Shown here in pieces: positions 17,546 through 29,100 of a stretch of 64,000 nucleotides of DNA; the first letter of the stretch is position 1, and each line of letters opens with the position of its first letter. Where the stretch lies: assembly GCF_008974245.1 (NCBI RefSeq), contig NZ_BBZI01000014.1:124001-188000 (forward strand). The letters run 5' to 3'. Under the pieces are notes generated by a model that saw nothing but the letters and a program-made list of their open reading frames with translations, was not told the DNA's origin and ran no database searches. This DNA comes from Streptomyces abyssomicinicus. GTDB taxonomy: Bacteria; Actinomycetota; Actinomycetes; Streptomycetales; Streptomycetaceae. Position numbers and translations under genes: made by a program.

Positions 17546-17572
17546 CAGGTGGGGCGGGGTACCCCCCACCTG
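17546..17572 (+). terminator. Hairpin after the methyltransferase gene
   Basis: CAGGTGGGG pairs with CCCCACCTG around a 9-nt loop that itself contains GGGGTACCCC-like symmetry. It lies 53 bp after the stop, inside the island edge. A 12-bp direct repeat ACCTGCGGTTTC (17493 and 17568) brackets it. Confidence 0.5.
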
Positions 17573-17631
17573 CGGTTTCCCGCTGCCGGGACCCGTGTGA
17601 GAGCTGTCGTGGGCCGACTTGCCGAGAACCC

Positions 17632-17661
17632 TGACGCTCATATGACGCTCGAAATGACGCC
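17632..17661 (+). repeat. TGACGCT direct repeats, left arm
   Basis: Three TGACGCY units at 17632, 17643 and 17655, spaced 11-12 bp. The first two (TGACGCTCATATGACGCTC) recur at the other island end with 17 of 19 identity and the same spacing and orientation. They resemble integrase arm-binding sites. Confidence 0.55.
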
Positions 17662-18199
17662 ATGCTGGAGGGCCGGCGGCTCCGATGCGGGTGCTCCCAC
17701 CTGCCAGGAGCAGCGCCCCTGTATCAGGGCTGAGAGAGCCCCGACCGCTGGCGACTGCTTCTGATTACGTAGGGTGATGTTGAGGGCCATCGCGCAGGGC
17801 ACGGGCTTTCGATCGGGTGGCGTTTCACGGGTGCGCCTGTGGGTGCGTTCGTCGGGACGAGGCCCGGAGAGGAGCGCGGACGCACGAGTGAGCCTGTGCA
17901 CGAGCGTGCCGGAACACCGCGAGCCGCTCCGGGTGAGGGATCCGCGTGAGCCGGGACGGGACGAGAGGTGCGAGGGAGCGGTGGGGGCGCTTCCAGTGAC
18001 GTGCGCACGCCATCAACGAGGGCCCGGCGTCCCCGTCGAGAAGGCGGACCGTTCGGGGGAAGCGGCGGCGATCCTGCCTGCGCCGGGCGAGAAAGGGGAG
18101 GCGCGGACGCCACGGGCCCGCGCCGCCGCACGAGGAGCCCCCTGATCTCGGTGCAGGTTCTTCCCGCACGCCCGCGCCGTATATCCCCGCACGTGTTCG
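17662..18199. other. Non-coding stretch at the island left end
   Basis: About 540 bp with only GC-shadow open frames. Their composition is Arg/Pro/Ser-rich with no domain and no ribosome site. Nothing here resembles an integrase, excisionase or RNA gene; it may be the scar where such genes were lost. Confidence 0.5.
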
Positions 18200-19027
18200 T
18201 CAAGCCATCGCCAGAAAGCGAAGAAGGAGCTGGTCCTCCGGCTCCCCGGCCACGCGAATCCCGCCAGGCCGTGCGAGCTCCGGAGCACGGGCGATCACCT
18301 TCGTGTGCAGGAACCTGAGGTCCGCACCCGGCTCGTCACCCAGTTCCTCGACCAGCGCGGCACGAATCCTTGAGTAACACCGGAGCGCTTCGTGCTGCCG
18401 CCCGTCCCGGTGCAGCGAGAGCATCAGCATCGCTGCGATCCTCTCGTCGAGCGGGTCCTGCTCGGCCAGTTGGAACAGTTCCGGGATCGCCTCCCCCTGA
18501 CGGCCCATCCGCAGCAGGACCGCGATCCTGCTCGTACGTGCGCCGAGCCACTCCCTCTCGAGGGCGGCACGTGCCCTCCCAGCCCACTCGATGGAGAGAT
18601 CCGGCAGGGGCAGGCCGGACCAGAGGGCGCACGCCGCGTCGAACATCTCAAGGGCTTCCGCGTCGTCATCGCGGCGCACCGCATGCCGTGCTTCGGCCAG
18701 CAGTCCGCGGAAGCGGTGGAGATCGATGTCCTGAGGATCGACGAGAAGCTGGTAGCCCCCACGCCGCCGTGCCACGACGCTGTATCTGGGCGACTGCCCG
18801 GGCTCGGCGATCGCTCTGCGGAGGCGAGTCGCGCATGTGTACAGGGCGCCCGTGGGATGCACCGGTTGATCGCCTCCCCAGATCTCCTCCGCCGCCCGTT
18901 CGTCCGAGAGGAACGCGTTCGGCCGCCACGCCAGTAGCGCGAGCAGCGCACGTGCCTTCTCCGAGGGCAGCCGGACAGCTCCGTCGCGTCCGTGAATTTC
19001 GACCGCACCCAGTAGACGTATCTTCAT
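18200..19027 (-). CDS. Small SARP-type (BTAD) transcriptional regulator
   Basis: A 275-residue Streptomyces antibiotic regulatory protein-like activator. An OmpR-type winged helix (about 1-95: MKIRLLGAVEIHGRDG, SEKARALLALLAWRPN, IWGGDQP) is followed by a BTAD helical domain (about 100-250: DLHRFRGLLAEARHAV, RIAVLLRMGRQGEAIPEL, DEPGADLRFLHTKVI). The ATG follows GGAGG at a good distance. It is divergent from the larger AfsR-like gene with 213 bp between starts. SARPs usually activate nearby clusters, but no biosynthetic genes are adjacent, so its target may be the Rhs genes or distant. It is on the island and less GC-rich than the core. Confidence 0.85.
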   Translation of the reverse strand: MKIRLLGAVEIHGRDGAVRLPSEKARALLALLAWRPNAFLSDERAAEEIWGGDQPVHPTGALYTCATRLRRAIAEPGQSPRYSVVARRRGGYQLLVDPQDIDLHRFRGLLAEARHAVRRDDDAEALEMFDAACALWSGLPLPDLSIEWAGRARAALEREWLGARTSRIAVLLRMGRQGEAIPELFQLAEQDPLDERIAAMLMLSLHRDGRQHEALRCYSRIRAALVEELGDEPGADLRFLHTKVIARAPELARPGGIRVAGEPEDQLLLRFLAMA

Positions 19028-19240
19028 CCGGCCTGGCCTCCTGCACCTGTGGTGAACTCGCTGTCGGCAACGGCGCAATCGGGCGGCGTTCCGCCGCCGG
19101 GCGGGCCGCCCGGTTCCGCCGCGCCACCTGCTGAAACACTTTCTCCCGGGGCACTTGCAAGCCGCTGATCCTGCGCTGAAAGCCGGGTATGATCCGGGCC
19201 CAGCACAGCCCTGGAGTGCTGTCGAGCAGAAGGTGATCGC

Positions 19241-22051
19241 ATGAACGACACCCGCTTCCGGGTGCTGGGTCCGATCGGCCTGAGTAGTCGAGGGCTGGTG
19301 CACCGTCCGCGCACACCGCAGCAGCGGACCGTCCTGGCCACGCTGCTCCTCACCCCGGGCCGCGTGGTGCCGGCCGCCAGACTGGTCACGGCGTTGTGGG
19401 GTGAGGATCCGCCGAGCACGGCGCGCAATTCGGTCCAGGTGCAGATATCCAGGCTGCGTCAGTTCCTGAAGCAGCACGATGTGGCAGAGCTCATCACCTC
19501 GTCGTCGGGCTACGCGCTCGAAGCCGAGCCGGACCTGGTGGACCTCCACCGGTTCCGGCAACTGGTCCGTGCGGCACAGGCCGCTCATCCGGCCACCGCT
19601 GTCGACCTGCTCGAACGCGCCTTGGACGAGTGGAGTGGTCCTCCGCTGGCCGACGCGGCGGGTGACTGGCTCGCGACCACCATGGTCCCCGTGCTGGAGG
19701 AGGAGCGGCTGGGCGCCGTGGAGTTACTCGCGGAGCTCGCCCTGGAAGCCGGGCGGCACGACCATGTCGTGCGCGCGCTCATGCCTCTGCACCCCGATCA
19801 CCCGCTGCGGGAGCGTCTGTCCGCTCTGCTCATCACGGCACTGCATCGATCCGGCCGACGTGCGGACGCTCTCCAGACATACAGACGGGTGCGCGAGCAG
19901 TTCATCGCGGAACTGGGCCTCGAACCCGGGGAAGAGCTGCAGCGCGCGCACATCGAGGTCCTGGGCGGCGAGGCGGGGACGGGCCGACCGACAAGTACCC
20001 CGCCTTTCGCACCGAGCTGGGCGACGCCATGCCAACTTCCGCCCGGCGTCGAGCACTTCGCTGGTCGGCGCGCGGAGATGGCGCAACTGCAGAGTCATCT
20101 CGACGACTTCAGGCCGGGGCTTGGCACCTCCCCCCTGGTCTGTCTGATCACCGGTATGGGCGGTGTGGGGAAGTCGGCGCTGGCGGTGCGCTGGTGTCTC
20201 GCCAACCGCCAACTGTTCCCGGACGGCCAGCTCCACCTGGACCTGCGCGGCTTCGGCCCTGACGACGCACCCGTCGCCCCCAACGACGCGGTGCGGACGA
20301 TCCTGGAGTCGCTGGGTGTTCCGGCGATGCGCATCCCGGCGACGTTCGACGCACGGGTCGGGCTGTTTCGCAGTCTCCTGGCGGACCGCCGGATGATCAT
20401 TGTCCTGGACAACGCCCGGGACTCGGAACAGGTCCGCTCGCTGATTCCCGGGTCTCCCGGATCCCTGGTCGTCGTCACCAGCCGGAACGTCCTGTCGGAC
20501 ATCATGGTCGGGCACGGGGCACGGCTCGTCACTCTGGATCCGTTCACCGCGGAGCACGCCGGTGAGCTGATCACGCGGAGACTGGAACACACCGCGGCGA
20601 CCCCTGAACGAGCCACGATCCAGAAGATCACGAATGTCTGCGGAGGGCTGCCCCTGGCGCTCAACATCGTTCTGGCCCAGGTGATCGCCCATTCCCAGGA
20701 CCTGGCCCTCCTCATGTCCGACGACATGATCCATCCGGAGCAGCGGCTGGAAGCGTTCTCCCAGGGAGAGGGCAGGAGCAATCTGGAGGCGGTGTTCTCC
20801 TGGTCCTTCCGGTCCCTCACACCCGAATCGGGCCGCCTCTTCCGCCTCCTGGGCATGCACGTCAATCCGGAGATCACGCTGGCGGCCGCCGCCAGCTTCC
20901 TGGGCGCAGACCTGTCGCGTGCGCGGCGTGCGATGTCCGAACTCGTCCGGAGTCATCTGATCAACCCGCTCGGCAGGGACCGGTTCGTGGTGCACGACCT
21001 GGTGTGGGCGTATGCGCGCAAAGTCGCCACCACGGAGATCGCCCGGGCCGACAAGGATGCCGCCCGGCAACGCGCTCTGGAGCACTATCTGCACTCGGCG
21101 ATGCGCGGTGATCTGGTACTGAACCCCTTCTTTCAGATTCCGCTGCCCGTTCCCTCCCCCGGGGAAGGAGTGACCGTCTGCGAGTTCACCGACAGTGAGG
21201 CGGTCTCCGACTGGTTCCACGCGGAGCGCCGGGCGCTGACCAGTGCGGTCGAGGAGAGCGCCGAGTCCGGCAGTAACCTCACGTGGCAGTTCGCCCGCGC
21301 CGTTCGGACCTACTTCTATCGTTACGGCAGGCTGCCCGAACAGGCACGCATGCACGAGCTCGCGCTGGCGGCAGCCCGACGGAGCGGGGAGGCCCTGCCT
21401 CGCGCCTACTCACACTTCGGGCTGGGGCAGGCGTTCAACAGGCTGGGCCGCTTCGCGGAGTCCCGCGACCACCTTGAGCAGGCGCTGGGCATCTACCGGG
21501 ACGCGGACGAAGCCGTTGGCGTCGCCGTGGTCGAGACCGAGCTCTCCGTCCTCTCGGGCCAGCAGGGCGAGAACGAGGAGGCCCTCGCGCACAGCCTCAA
21601 AGCGCTGGAGGTCTGCCGTCTCATAGGGCACGGGCCCGGTGAGGCGATGGCGCTCAACAACGCGGGCTGGTACGAGGCACAGTTGGGGGAACTGACCGCG
21701 GCCCGCGACGACTGTGCCCAGGCATACGTCCTGTTCGAGCGTCTGGGTGACCCCATGGGGGCGGCGGCGGCGCTGGACAGCCTGGCGTTCGTGCACCGTA
21801 GTCTCGGCGAACCTGACCAGGCGGTCGTGCACTATCAGAAGGCCCTGCGGATGCGCGCCGGGCACGAGCTCATCTATGAGGCGGAGACCCTCGCCCAACT
21901 GGCGGAAGCTCAACTGCTGATGGGCTCGTCCGAAGAAGCCCTGGGGTCGCTGCGCAGGGCCATCAGCCTCTTCCGGAACATCTCTCCGGCGGATGCGTCG
22001 CGGGTCGAGGCCAGGCTGGCCGAGCTGGAAACCCTCATCACATCCTCCTGA
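19241..22051 (+). CDS. AfsR-like SARP regulator with NB-ARC and TPR domains
   Basis: A 936-residue STAND-type activator. Residues 1-95 form the SARP winged helix (FRVLGPIGLSS; RQFLKQHDV), about 95-245 the BTAD domain, and about 285-560 an NB-ARC ATPase with P-loop GMGGVGKSALA and hhhhDNARD Walker B-like MIIVLDNARD. The C-terminus (about 700-930) is TPR repeats (SHFGLGQAFNRLGRFAESRDHL; ALNNAGWYEAQLGEL). ATP and ligand or protein binding by the TPRs should control DNA binding. It is divergent from the small SARP gene. The 183-residue linker after BTAD is ordinary for AfsR. The effector is unknown. Confidence 0.88.
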   Translation: MNDTRFRVLGPIGLSSRGLVHRPRTPQQRTVLATLLLTPGRVVPAARLVTALWGEDPPSTARNSVQVQISRLRQFLKQHDVAELITSSSGYALEAEPDLVDLHRFRQLVRAAQAAHPATAVDLLERALDEWSGPPLADAAGDWLATTMVPVLEEERLGAVELLAELALEAGRHDHVVRALMPLHPDHPLRERLSALLITALHRSGRRADALQTYRRVREQFIAELGLEPGEELQRAHIEVLGGEAGTGRPTSTPPFAPSWATPCQLPPGVEHFAGRRAEMAQLQSHLDDFRPGLGTSPLVCLITGMGGVGKSALAVRWCLANRQLFPDGQLHLDLRGFGPDDAPVAPNDAVRTILESLGVPAMRIPATFDARVGLFRSLLADRRMIIVLDNARDSEQVRSLIPGSPGSLVVVTSRNVLSDIMVGHGARLVTLDPFTAEHAGELITRRLEHTAATPERATIQKITNVCGGLPLALNIVLAQVIAHSQDLALLMSDDMIHPEQRLEAFSQGEGRSNLEAVFSWSFRSLTPESGRLFRLLGMHVNPEITLAAAASFLGADLSRARRAMSELVRSHLINPLGRDRFVVHDLVWAYARKVATTEIARADKDAARQRALEHYLHSAMRGDLVLNPFFQIPLPVPSPGEGVTVCEFTDSEAVSDWFHAERRALTSAVEESAESGSNLTWQFARAVRTYFYRYGRLPEQARMHELALAAARRSGEALPRAYSHFGLGQAFNRLGRFAESRDHLEQALGIYRDADEAVGVAVVETELSVLSGQQGENEEALAHSLKALEVCRLIGHGPGEAMALNNAGWYEAQLGELTAARDDCAQAYVLFERLGDPMGAAAALDSLAFVHRSLGEPDQAVVHYQKALRMRAGHELIYEAETLAQLAEAQLLMGSSEEALGSLRRAISLFRNISPADASRVEARLAELETLITSS

Positions 22052-22108
22052 GCCGACGACGCTCCGGCTGATCTTGCTCCGCTTTGACGGACACGGTGGT
22101 TGTGCCGG

Positions 22109-22723
22109 TCAGGCCGCGAGAGCGGATTCGTAGTCGGCGGGGCTGCGACAGCCCAGGCTGCCGTGCAGGCGGCGGACGTTGTACCAGCCTTCGACGTACT
22201 CGAGGATCGCTGTACGGGCGGAGGCTCTGCTGGTCCACACGTGGCCGCCGGCGGGGACGAGTTCGCGTTTGAGGGCAGCGAGGAAGGACTCGGCGAGAGC
22301 GTTTGACCGACCCCGTGAGTGTCCTGGCGTTGATCGTCGACCGCCCGGCCGGGGCTCCCCGATCCTTGCGGGATCCGGTGCGAACAGACTGAAATTCTCA
22401 GCAGACTCCGGTCCGCCCCACGGACAGCCGTATGCCCATGCGATCGGCGGCTGCGAGTTCCCGGCTGGTGTACCGACAGCCCCTGTCGGCGTGAAAAATC
22501 AGCTCTGGCCTGGGCTCAGGCCGTCCTTCTCACCGTGGTCGGCCCGGGCCTGGCCGACCCACAACCGCACCGCGGTCTCCGTCAGGTCGAAGTCCCGGGC
22601 GACCTGACCGATCGTGCGGTCCCCACGTCGGCACAACTCGACGATCTCCGCCTTGAACTCCGGTGTGAACGAGCGGCGAGGGCGTGGCTTCTTCTTCCCC
22701 CATGCTCTCCATGGTGGACATCC
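22109..22723 (-). pseudogene. Decayed IS3-family transposase remnant
   Basis: Read on the minus strand in order: an OrfA piece (RRSFTPEFKAEIVELCRRGDR, HTH), put out of frame with its ATG by one extra G in a G-run. It is fused directly to a mid-OrfB piece (IFHADRGCRYTSRELAAADR through SVGRTGVC), ending in a stop. After about 80 unrelated bp comes the OrfB C-terminus (ALAESFLAALKREL; EYVEGWYNVRRLHGSLG). Most of the catalytic DDE domain is missing, so it is dead. It lies between the AfsR-like and Rhs genes. Confidence 0.85.
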
Positions 22724-23155
22724 TTCCGGGGGCCTCAACCCCTGATCCCGGATGTCCGCCAAAGCGAAGCAAGCCCAGGCCGCGTGTGTCGTCGGCGCGG
22801 TCCGCATCGCGCCGCATGGTGGTCGCGTCCGCGCCGCGCCCCCGCCGTGCGATGCCAAGACACGCGACGGCCTCCCCCGACCATCGGCCGAACAAATGGC
22901 GCGAGGGCGCAATCCCCGCCGGCGGCGATCACCGCTGACAGGTGGAGGCCGAGTCGGGTGACAGAAGTCTGAAAGATGATGACAGCACACTGCTCTCAGC
23001 AATCGTCGACGTTTCAGAAGCCGCACCACGGCGGCGTGGCCTGCCACGCCGCCATGGCAATGGTGTCCGCCCTCTTGTCGTCCCCACCCCGGCCGCTTGC
23101 TGGGGTGTTGCCGGGGCGGCCGGATGTCCGGTGGAGAACGGGGGGAAGTGTGGGT
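22724..23155. other. Gap upstream of the Rhs gene
   Basis: About 430 bp with no recognisable gene. The Rhs frame is open through most of it, but composition and the later signal peptide argue against translation here. The right end holds GGGGGAAG, the likely Rhs ribosome site. Confidence 0.45.
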
Positions 23156-26100
23156 GTGAGACGAACGAGCTTACGTACGTGCGCGGTTGCCGCTTCGGCA
23201 GCGGTCTTGGCGGTGTTGCTGCCGGCTCAGGCGACGGCGGCCGCTGGACCGGGTGACAAGGGTCCGGCACCGTCGTTACGTCAGCCGAAGGCGGTGCCCG
23301 TCGAGGCCGTGAGACAGGGCAGGTCGAAGAAGCCGGACGACGCGGCAGCACACCCCTGGGAGCCGTCCAAGGGCACTTGGCCGAAGGCAGGGTCTGCCAA
23401 GGTCGCTCTCCGCACCGGGGCCGCGCAGGCGCTCCAGGCCGGCGACCTGCCGGTACGCGTCGCTCCCGCGGGGGGTGCGGCCCGGGACATCGGTGCCGGT
23501 GAGGGGGCGGTGCTCGAAGTGTCCGTCGCGGACCGGGTGACGGCCCGCGAGGCGGGTGCCGACGGCGCCCTGGTCTCCATCAGGCGGACCGACAAGGCCA
23601 CGATCAAGCAGCCGTTGAAGGTGACGGTGGACTACTCCGCCTACCGAACCGCCTTCGGCGGTGACTTCGCCGGCCGACTGCGGCTTGTGGAGCTGCCTGA
23701 GTGCGGGTGGAGCACGCCCGCGGCCAAGCGCTGTGGGGTGGGCAAACCCCTGGAGACCCGCAACGACACGAAGGCCGGAACGCTGACGGCGACGCTGACA
23801 CCGTCCGCGGCGATGGCGGCGAGCGGCGCCGAGGGGCTCTCACCGGCCCGTGCGACCGTGCTGGCCGTGACAGCCGAGGCGGAAGGCTCGTCGGGCACCT
23901 ACAAGGCGACCACCCTGCAGCCGTCGGGCACGTGGAGCGCCGGGAACTCCACCGGCGCCTTCTCCTGGCAGCATCCCATCACGGTGCCGGCGGTGCCGGG
24001 CGGGTTGCAGCCGGGCGTCTCACTCGGCTACTCCTCGCAGGCTGTGGACGGCCGCACAGCGGCATCGAACAACCAGCCGAGCTGGATCGGGGACGGCTGG
24101 GACTGGCAGCCGGGATACATCGAGCGCCGCTACACGTCCTGCAACGACGACAAGGACAAGCCCGTGGCGACGAACACCGCCAAGGTGGGCGACATGTGCT
24201 GGTACTCCGACAACGCCGTGCTGTCGCTGAACGGCAAGTCCACCGAACTGGTGCACGAGTCGGGCAAGGGCTGGCGTCCCGCGGACGACTCGGGCGAGAA
24301 GGTGGAGAAGCTCACCGGCGCCTCCAACGGCGACGAGGGCACGGCCGGAGTGGACGGCGTGGGTGAGCACTGGAAGATCACCACGACCGACGGCACGCAG
24401 TACTTCTTCGGTCTGAACAGGCTGCCCGGCTGGTCGGACCACGGCACCGCGGCGGACGATCCCGTGACCAACTCGGCTTGGACCGTGCCGGTGTTCGGCA
24501 ACCAGTCCGGAGAGCCGTGCCACGAGGCATCCTTCGCCTCCGCCTGGTGCCAGCAGGCATGGCGCTGGCAACTGGACTACGTGGTGGACCCCCGTGGCAA
24601 CGCCATGGCGTACTACTGGAACAAGGAGACCAACCACTACGGCCGCAACGTGGACGAGTACACGGGCGCCTCGACCAGTACCCCGTACATACGCGGCGGT
24701 CACCTCGACCACATCGACTACGGACTGCGCTCCAACGCCGTCTACACCGGCAAGGCGATGGGCCAGGTCCACTTCACGGTCGCCGAGCGCTGCCTGACCG
24801 CGTGCTCGGCCTTCGACGAGGCGCACGCCGCGAACTGGCCGGACACCCCCCAGGACCTCGAGTGCAAGTCCGGAACCGAGTGCAACGACAGGTACGCACC
24901 GAGCTTCTGGACCCGCAAGCGTCTGACGGAGATCACCACGAAGGTGCTGACCGCAGGTACGTACAAGGACGTGGACTCCTGGACACTGGCCCAGGACTTC
25001 CCTGCTGCGGGGGACGGTATATCCACCCCCATGTGGCTGCGCTCGATCACCCGCACGGGAAGGACGGGCGGTACGGCGGCCATGCCGCCGGTGACGTTCG
25101 CCGGCGAGCAGATGGCCAACCGCGTGGACAGGACGGGGGACGGCCTGGCTCCGTTCATCCGGCTGCGCCTGAACCAGATCATCACCGAGACCGGCGGTGG
25201 CATCGGCGTCAACTACAGCCCGCCGGGCTGCACCTCCACCACCCTGCCGCCCACCGACGCCGCCAACGGCACACGGTGCTACCCGGTCAAGTGGGCAGCG
25301 GAGGGGTCGGCCGCGAAGACGGACTGGTTCAACTCCTACGTCGTCACCGAGGTCGTCGAGGACGACAACCTCGCGGACACCCCGCACGTCTCCACGAAGT
25401 ACTCCTACCTCGGGGACGCCGAGTGGGCCAGGAGCACGGACGAGTTCACCAGGCCGGCCGACCGCACCTACTCGATCGCCCGCGGTTACGGGCGGGTGCA
25501 GACGCGAAAGGGTGCCGGTACGGATCCGACCACGCTCGCCGAGACACGCTACTTCCGCGGCATGGACGGCGCGGCTGTGACCGACTCGGCCGGAGTGTCG
25601 GTGACGGACCGCGAGCAGTTCGCCGGGATGCCGCGCGAGCAGGCCACCTACAACGGGGACACCGGTGCGCTGGTGTCGGCCACCTCCTACACGCCGTGGC
25701 GCTCGGCCGCGACCGCGACCGAGGTGCGTAAGACCGCCTGGGACGAGGCTCTGCCGGACCTGGTGGCCCACGGGACCGGCACCCAGAAGGAGCAGACACG
25801 CACCACGGTGACGGGCGGGGTGCGGAAGACCTCGCTCACCCGTACCTTCGACAGCCACGGCATGGTGGCCACAGTCTCCGAGACGGGGGACGAGGCCAGG
25901 AGCGGCGACGAGAAGTGCACCACCACCACGTACAACCGCAACGAGACCGCCTGGCTCCTCAACACCGTGGCCCGGGTCGAGACGGTGGCGGTCACATGCG
26001 GGTCCACGGTCAGCCGGCCCGGCGACGTGGTGAGTGACACCCGCACCTACCACGACGGCGCCACCAGCCTGACGACTCCTCCGTCCAAGGGACTTGTCAC

Positions 26101-29100
26101 CAGGACGGAGCGGATCAAGGGTGCCGGCACCGGTTACGACACCGTCAGCACCACCGCCTTGGGCGACTACGACATCTACGGCCGTGCCCTCAAGGTCACC
26201 GACGTCCACGGCAAGGTCACCAGCACCGCCTACAAGCCCGCGGCCGGTGAAGTGCCGACCGAGGTCGAGGTGATCAACCCGCTCGGCCACCGGAGCACGA
26301 GTGTGCTCGAGCCGTGGCGCGGTCAGCCGACCAGTGTCACCGACGCCAACGGCCGGGTGACCACCAGCCGTTACGACCCGCTGGGCCGACTGGTGAAGGT
26401 GTGGACCCCGGCGCACACGGAGGCCGCCTACCCGGACAGGCCCAGCTACAGCTTCTCCTACGAAGTGCGCCGCGACGCACCGGTGGTCGTCAGGTCCGAG
26501 GAGCTGAACCACGCGGACGCCTACCGGTCGTCATACGTCTTCTACGACGGCCTGCTGCGGCAGGTGGAGGCCCAGGAGCCGTCCCCCGACGACTCCGGCC
26601 GATTGGTCAACCGCACCCTGTACGACTCACGTGGTCTGGCCTGGCACAACTCCGGCAGCTTCTACGCCACCGGTGCGGCCGAGGGCGTCATGGTGACGGG
26701 CCAGGAGCTCAACTACCCGTCCGCCGCCGAATCCGTCTTCGACCGCGCGGGGCGGGTCACCGCTGTGATCTCAAGGAAGTACGGGGACGAGACCAGGCGG
26801 ACCACCACCGCCTACACAGGGGACTCCACCACGGTGGTCCCGCCGGCGGGCGCCCCCGCCACCAGGACCGTCAATGACGCACTCGGGCGGACCGTACGGG
26901 TCGACGAGTACACCGACGCCGGGCGTACCACCACCCAGTCCACCTCCTTCGGCTACGATCGGCGCGGCCACCTGGCCAGGGTCGAGGACGCGTCCGGCGC
27001 GGTCTGGACCTACGAGTACGACGTTCGTGGCCGCAAGGTACGTTCCGTGGACCCGGACAAGGGCGCCTCGGTCAGCGTCCACGACGCCGGGGATCGGGTG
27101 ACCGACGTCACCGACTCGCGTGACATCACCCTGCACACCGACTACGACGCACTGGGGCGCAGGACCGCACTGAAGCAGGGCACGAAGCTGCTCGCGAAGT
27201 GGGAGTACGACACCGCGACCGGTGGCCTCGGCCGGCTGGGCACGGCCACCCGGTACGACGGGTCGGACGCGTACACCACCAAGGTCACCGCGTACTCGAC
27301 GCTGTACAAGCCGTCGGTGACCGAGGTGACGATCCCGGCCACAACGGCGAACGGCGCCCTGGCCGGAACGTACAAGTGGACCACCTCGTACTTCCGGACG
27401 GGCGAGGTGAGGTGGACCAAGCACCCGGGAATCGGTGGCCTGCCGGCCGACGAGCGGGTCGAGAACGCCTACAATCCGGCCGGTCTGCCGGAAACTCTGT
27501 ACGCCGGCGCCGAGGCCGCCGACGCACTGGTCAGCAGCACGACCTACGACCACTACGGACGCGACATCCGTGTGGAGCAAGGCGAGTTCGCCAGTCCGCT
27601 GATCACCACCAACACCTACGACGAGCACACCGGCCGGCTGACGCAGACCACCACCGACCGCAGCATCGCGCCCCAACGCGTGATCGACACCGGGTACAGC
27701 TACGACCTGGCGGGCAACATCACCAAGGTCGTCACCGGGACCGGGCAGGACACCACCCGGCAGGTGGACACGCAGTGCTTCACGACCGACGCACTGCGCC
27801 GCATCACCCAGGCATGGACCGCCACGGACAACTGCGCCAAGGCGCCGAGCACTTCGAACGTCGGCGGGCCCGACGCCTACTGGACGTCCTACACCTACGA
27901 CGCGATCGGCAACCGCAGGACGGAGACCCAGCACGCCACCGGGGCCGCAAGCGGCGACACCACCCGCACCTACGCCGCACCGCCCACCGGCACGCACGAG
28001 CTGCCTTCGGTGACCACCACCGGACCGGCCGGCACCACGACCGAGAGGTACGAGTACGACGACGCCGGCAACACCACGGCACGCGCGCGCTCGGCCGGCA
28101 GCCAGGACCTGACCTGGGACGCCGAGGGCCACCTGGCCACGACGACCGAAGGCGCCAAGGCGACCAGCTACCTCTACGACACCAACGGGCAACGGCTGAT
28201 CCGCCGGGACAGCACCGGTACGACCCTCTACCTGCCGGACGGTACCGAGGCGACGCTGAAGAACGGCACGGTGACCGGCACCCGCTACTACGCCTTCGCC
28301 GGTCGTACGGTCGCGGTGCGCACCGCGGGAAAGATCACCTTCCTGCTCGCCGACCACCACAACACCGCCACCACCCAGATCAACGCCACCACCCAGGCGG
28401 TCACACACCGCCGCAGCCACATCTTCGGAGCCCCCCGCGGCACTTCCCCGACGTCCTGGAGAGGGGACAAGGGCTTCCTGGGCGGCACCAACGACGGGGA
28501 CACCGGTCTGGTCCACATCGGAGCGCGCGAGTACGACCCCACCACCGGACGCTTCATCAGCGTCGACCCGTTGCTGGAGCTCGACAAACCGCAGTCGATC
28601 AACGGCTACACCTACGGCATGCAGAACCCCCTTGCCTTCAGCGACCCGACAGGCATGGGAGTTGCCGAGTGCATGTCCGGAGTGATCACCGGCTGCTCCA
28701 ACGGCATCCCGGACAAGGATTCCGAGTACCACCCGGAGCGTGAGCGCCCGGCTTCGTCGCCGAGTGACGTACCAGGCATGGAAGACACCAAGAACAAGGT
28801 CGGCTCGGCCATGCGGGATCCGGACGTGACCAAGCTGCTGAAGAAGGTCGCGTGGGACATGCTGTCGGGGAGAAATACGGCGAATGCCGAGACGCTCTAC
28901 CACAAGATGGTCGACTTGACCGGCGTGTCCACCGTGGGTGTCTGCCTCTCCGCAGGTGTGTCGGCCGGCCCCGTGGGGGGCGGTGCCAGCGTGTGCACGA
29001 ACATGACGCTGACTGCGGACAGGAAGATCAAGTTCTACACGGAGGAGACCGTCAGTGTGAAGACGGGCGCTCATGTCGGGTCCGAAGCAGCAGTGACTCT

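Noticed and set aside
17494-17661. tRNA gene as the integration site
   Set aside because: No cloverleaf or CCA end could be drawn. The duplicated border sequence is the methyltransferase coding end.
17724-18203. Minus-strand 159-residue frame next to the small SARP gene
   Set aside because: Arg/Pro/Ser-rich composition, no motif and no ribosome site. It is probably not coding.
22976-23155. Upstream ATG start for the Rhs protein
   Set aside because: It would bury the signal peptide about 60 residues inside the protein. The GTG after GGGGGAAG gives a normal secretion signal.
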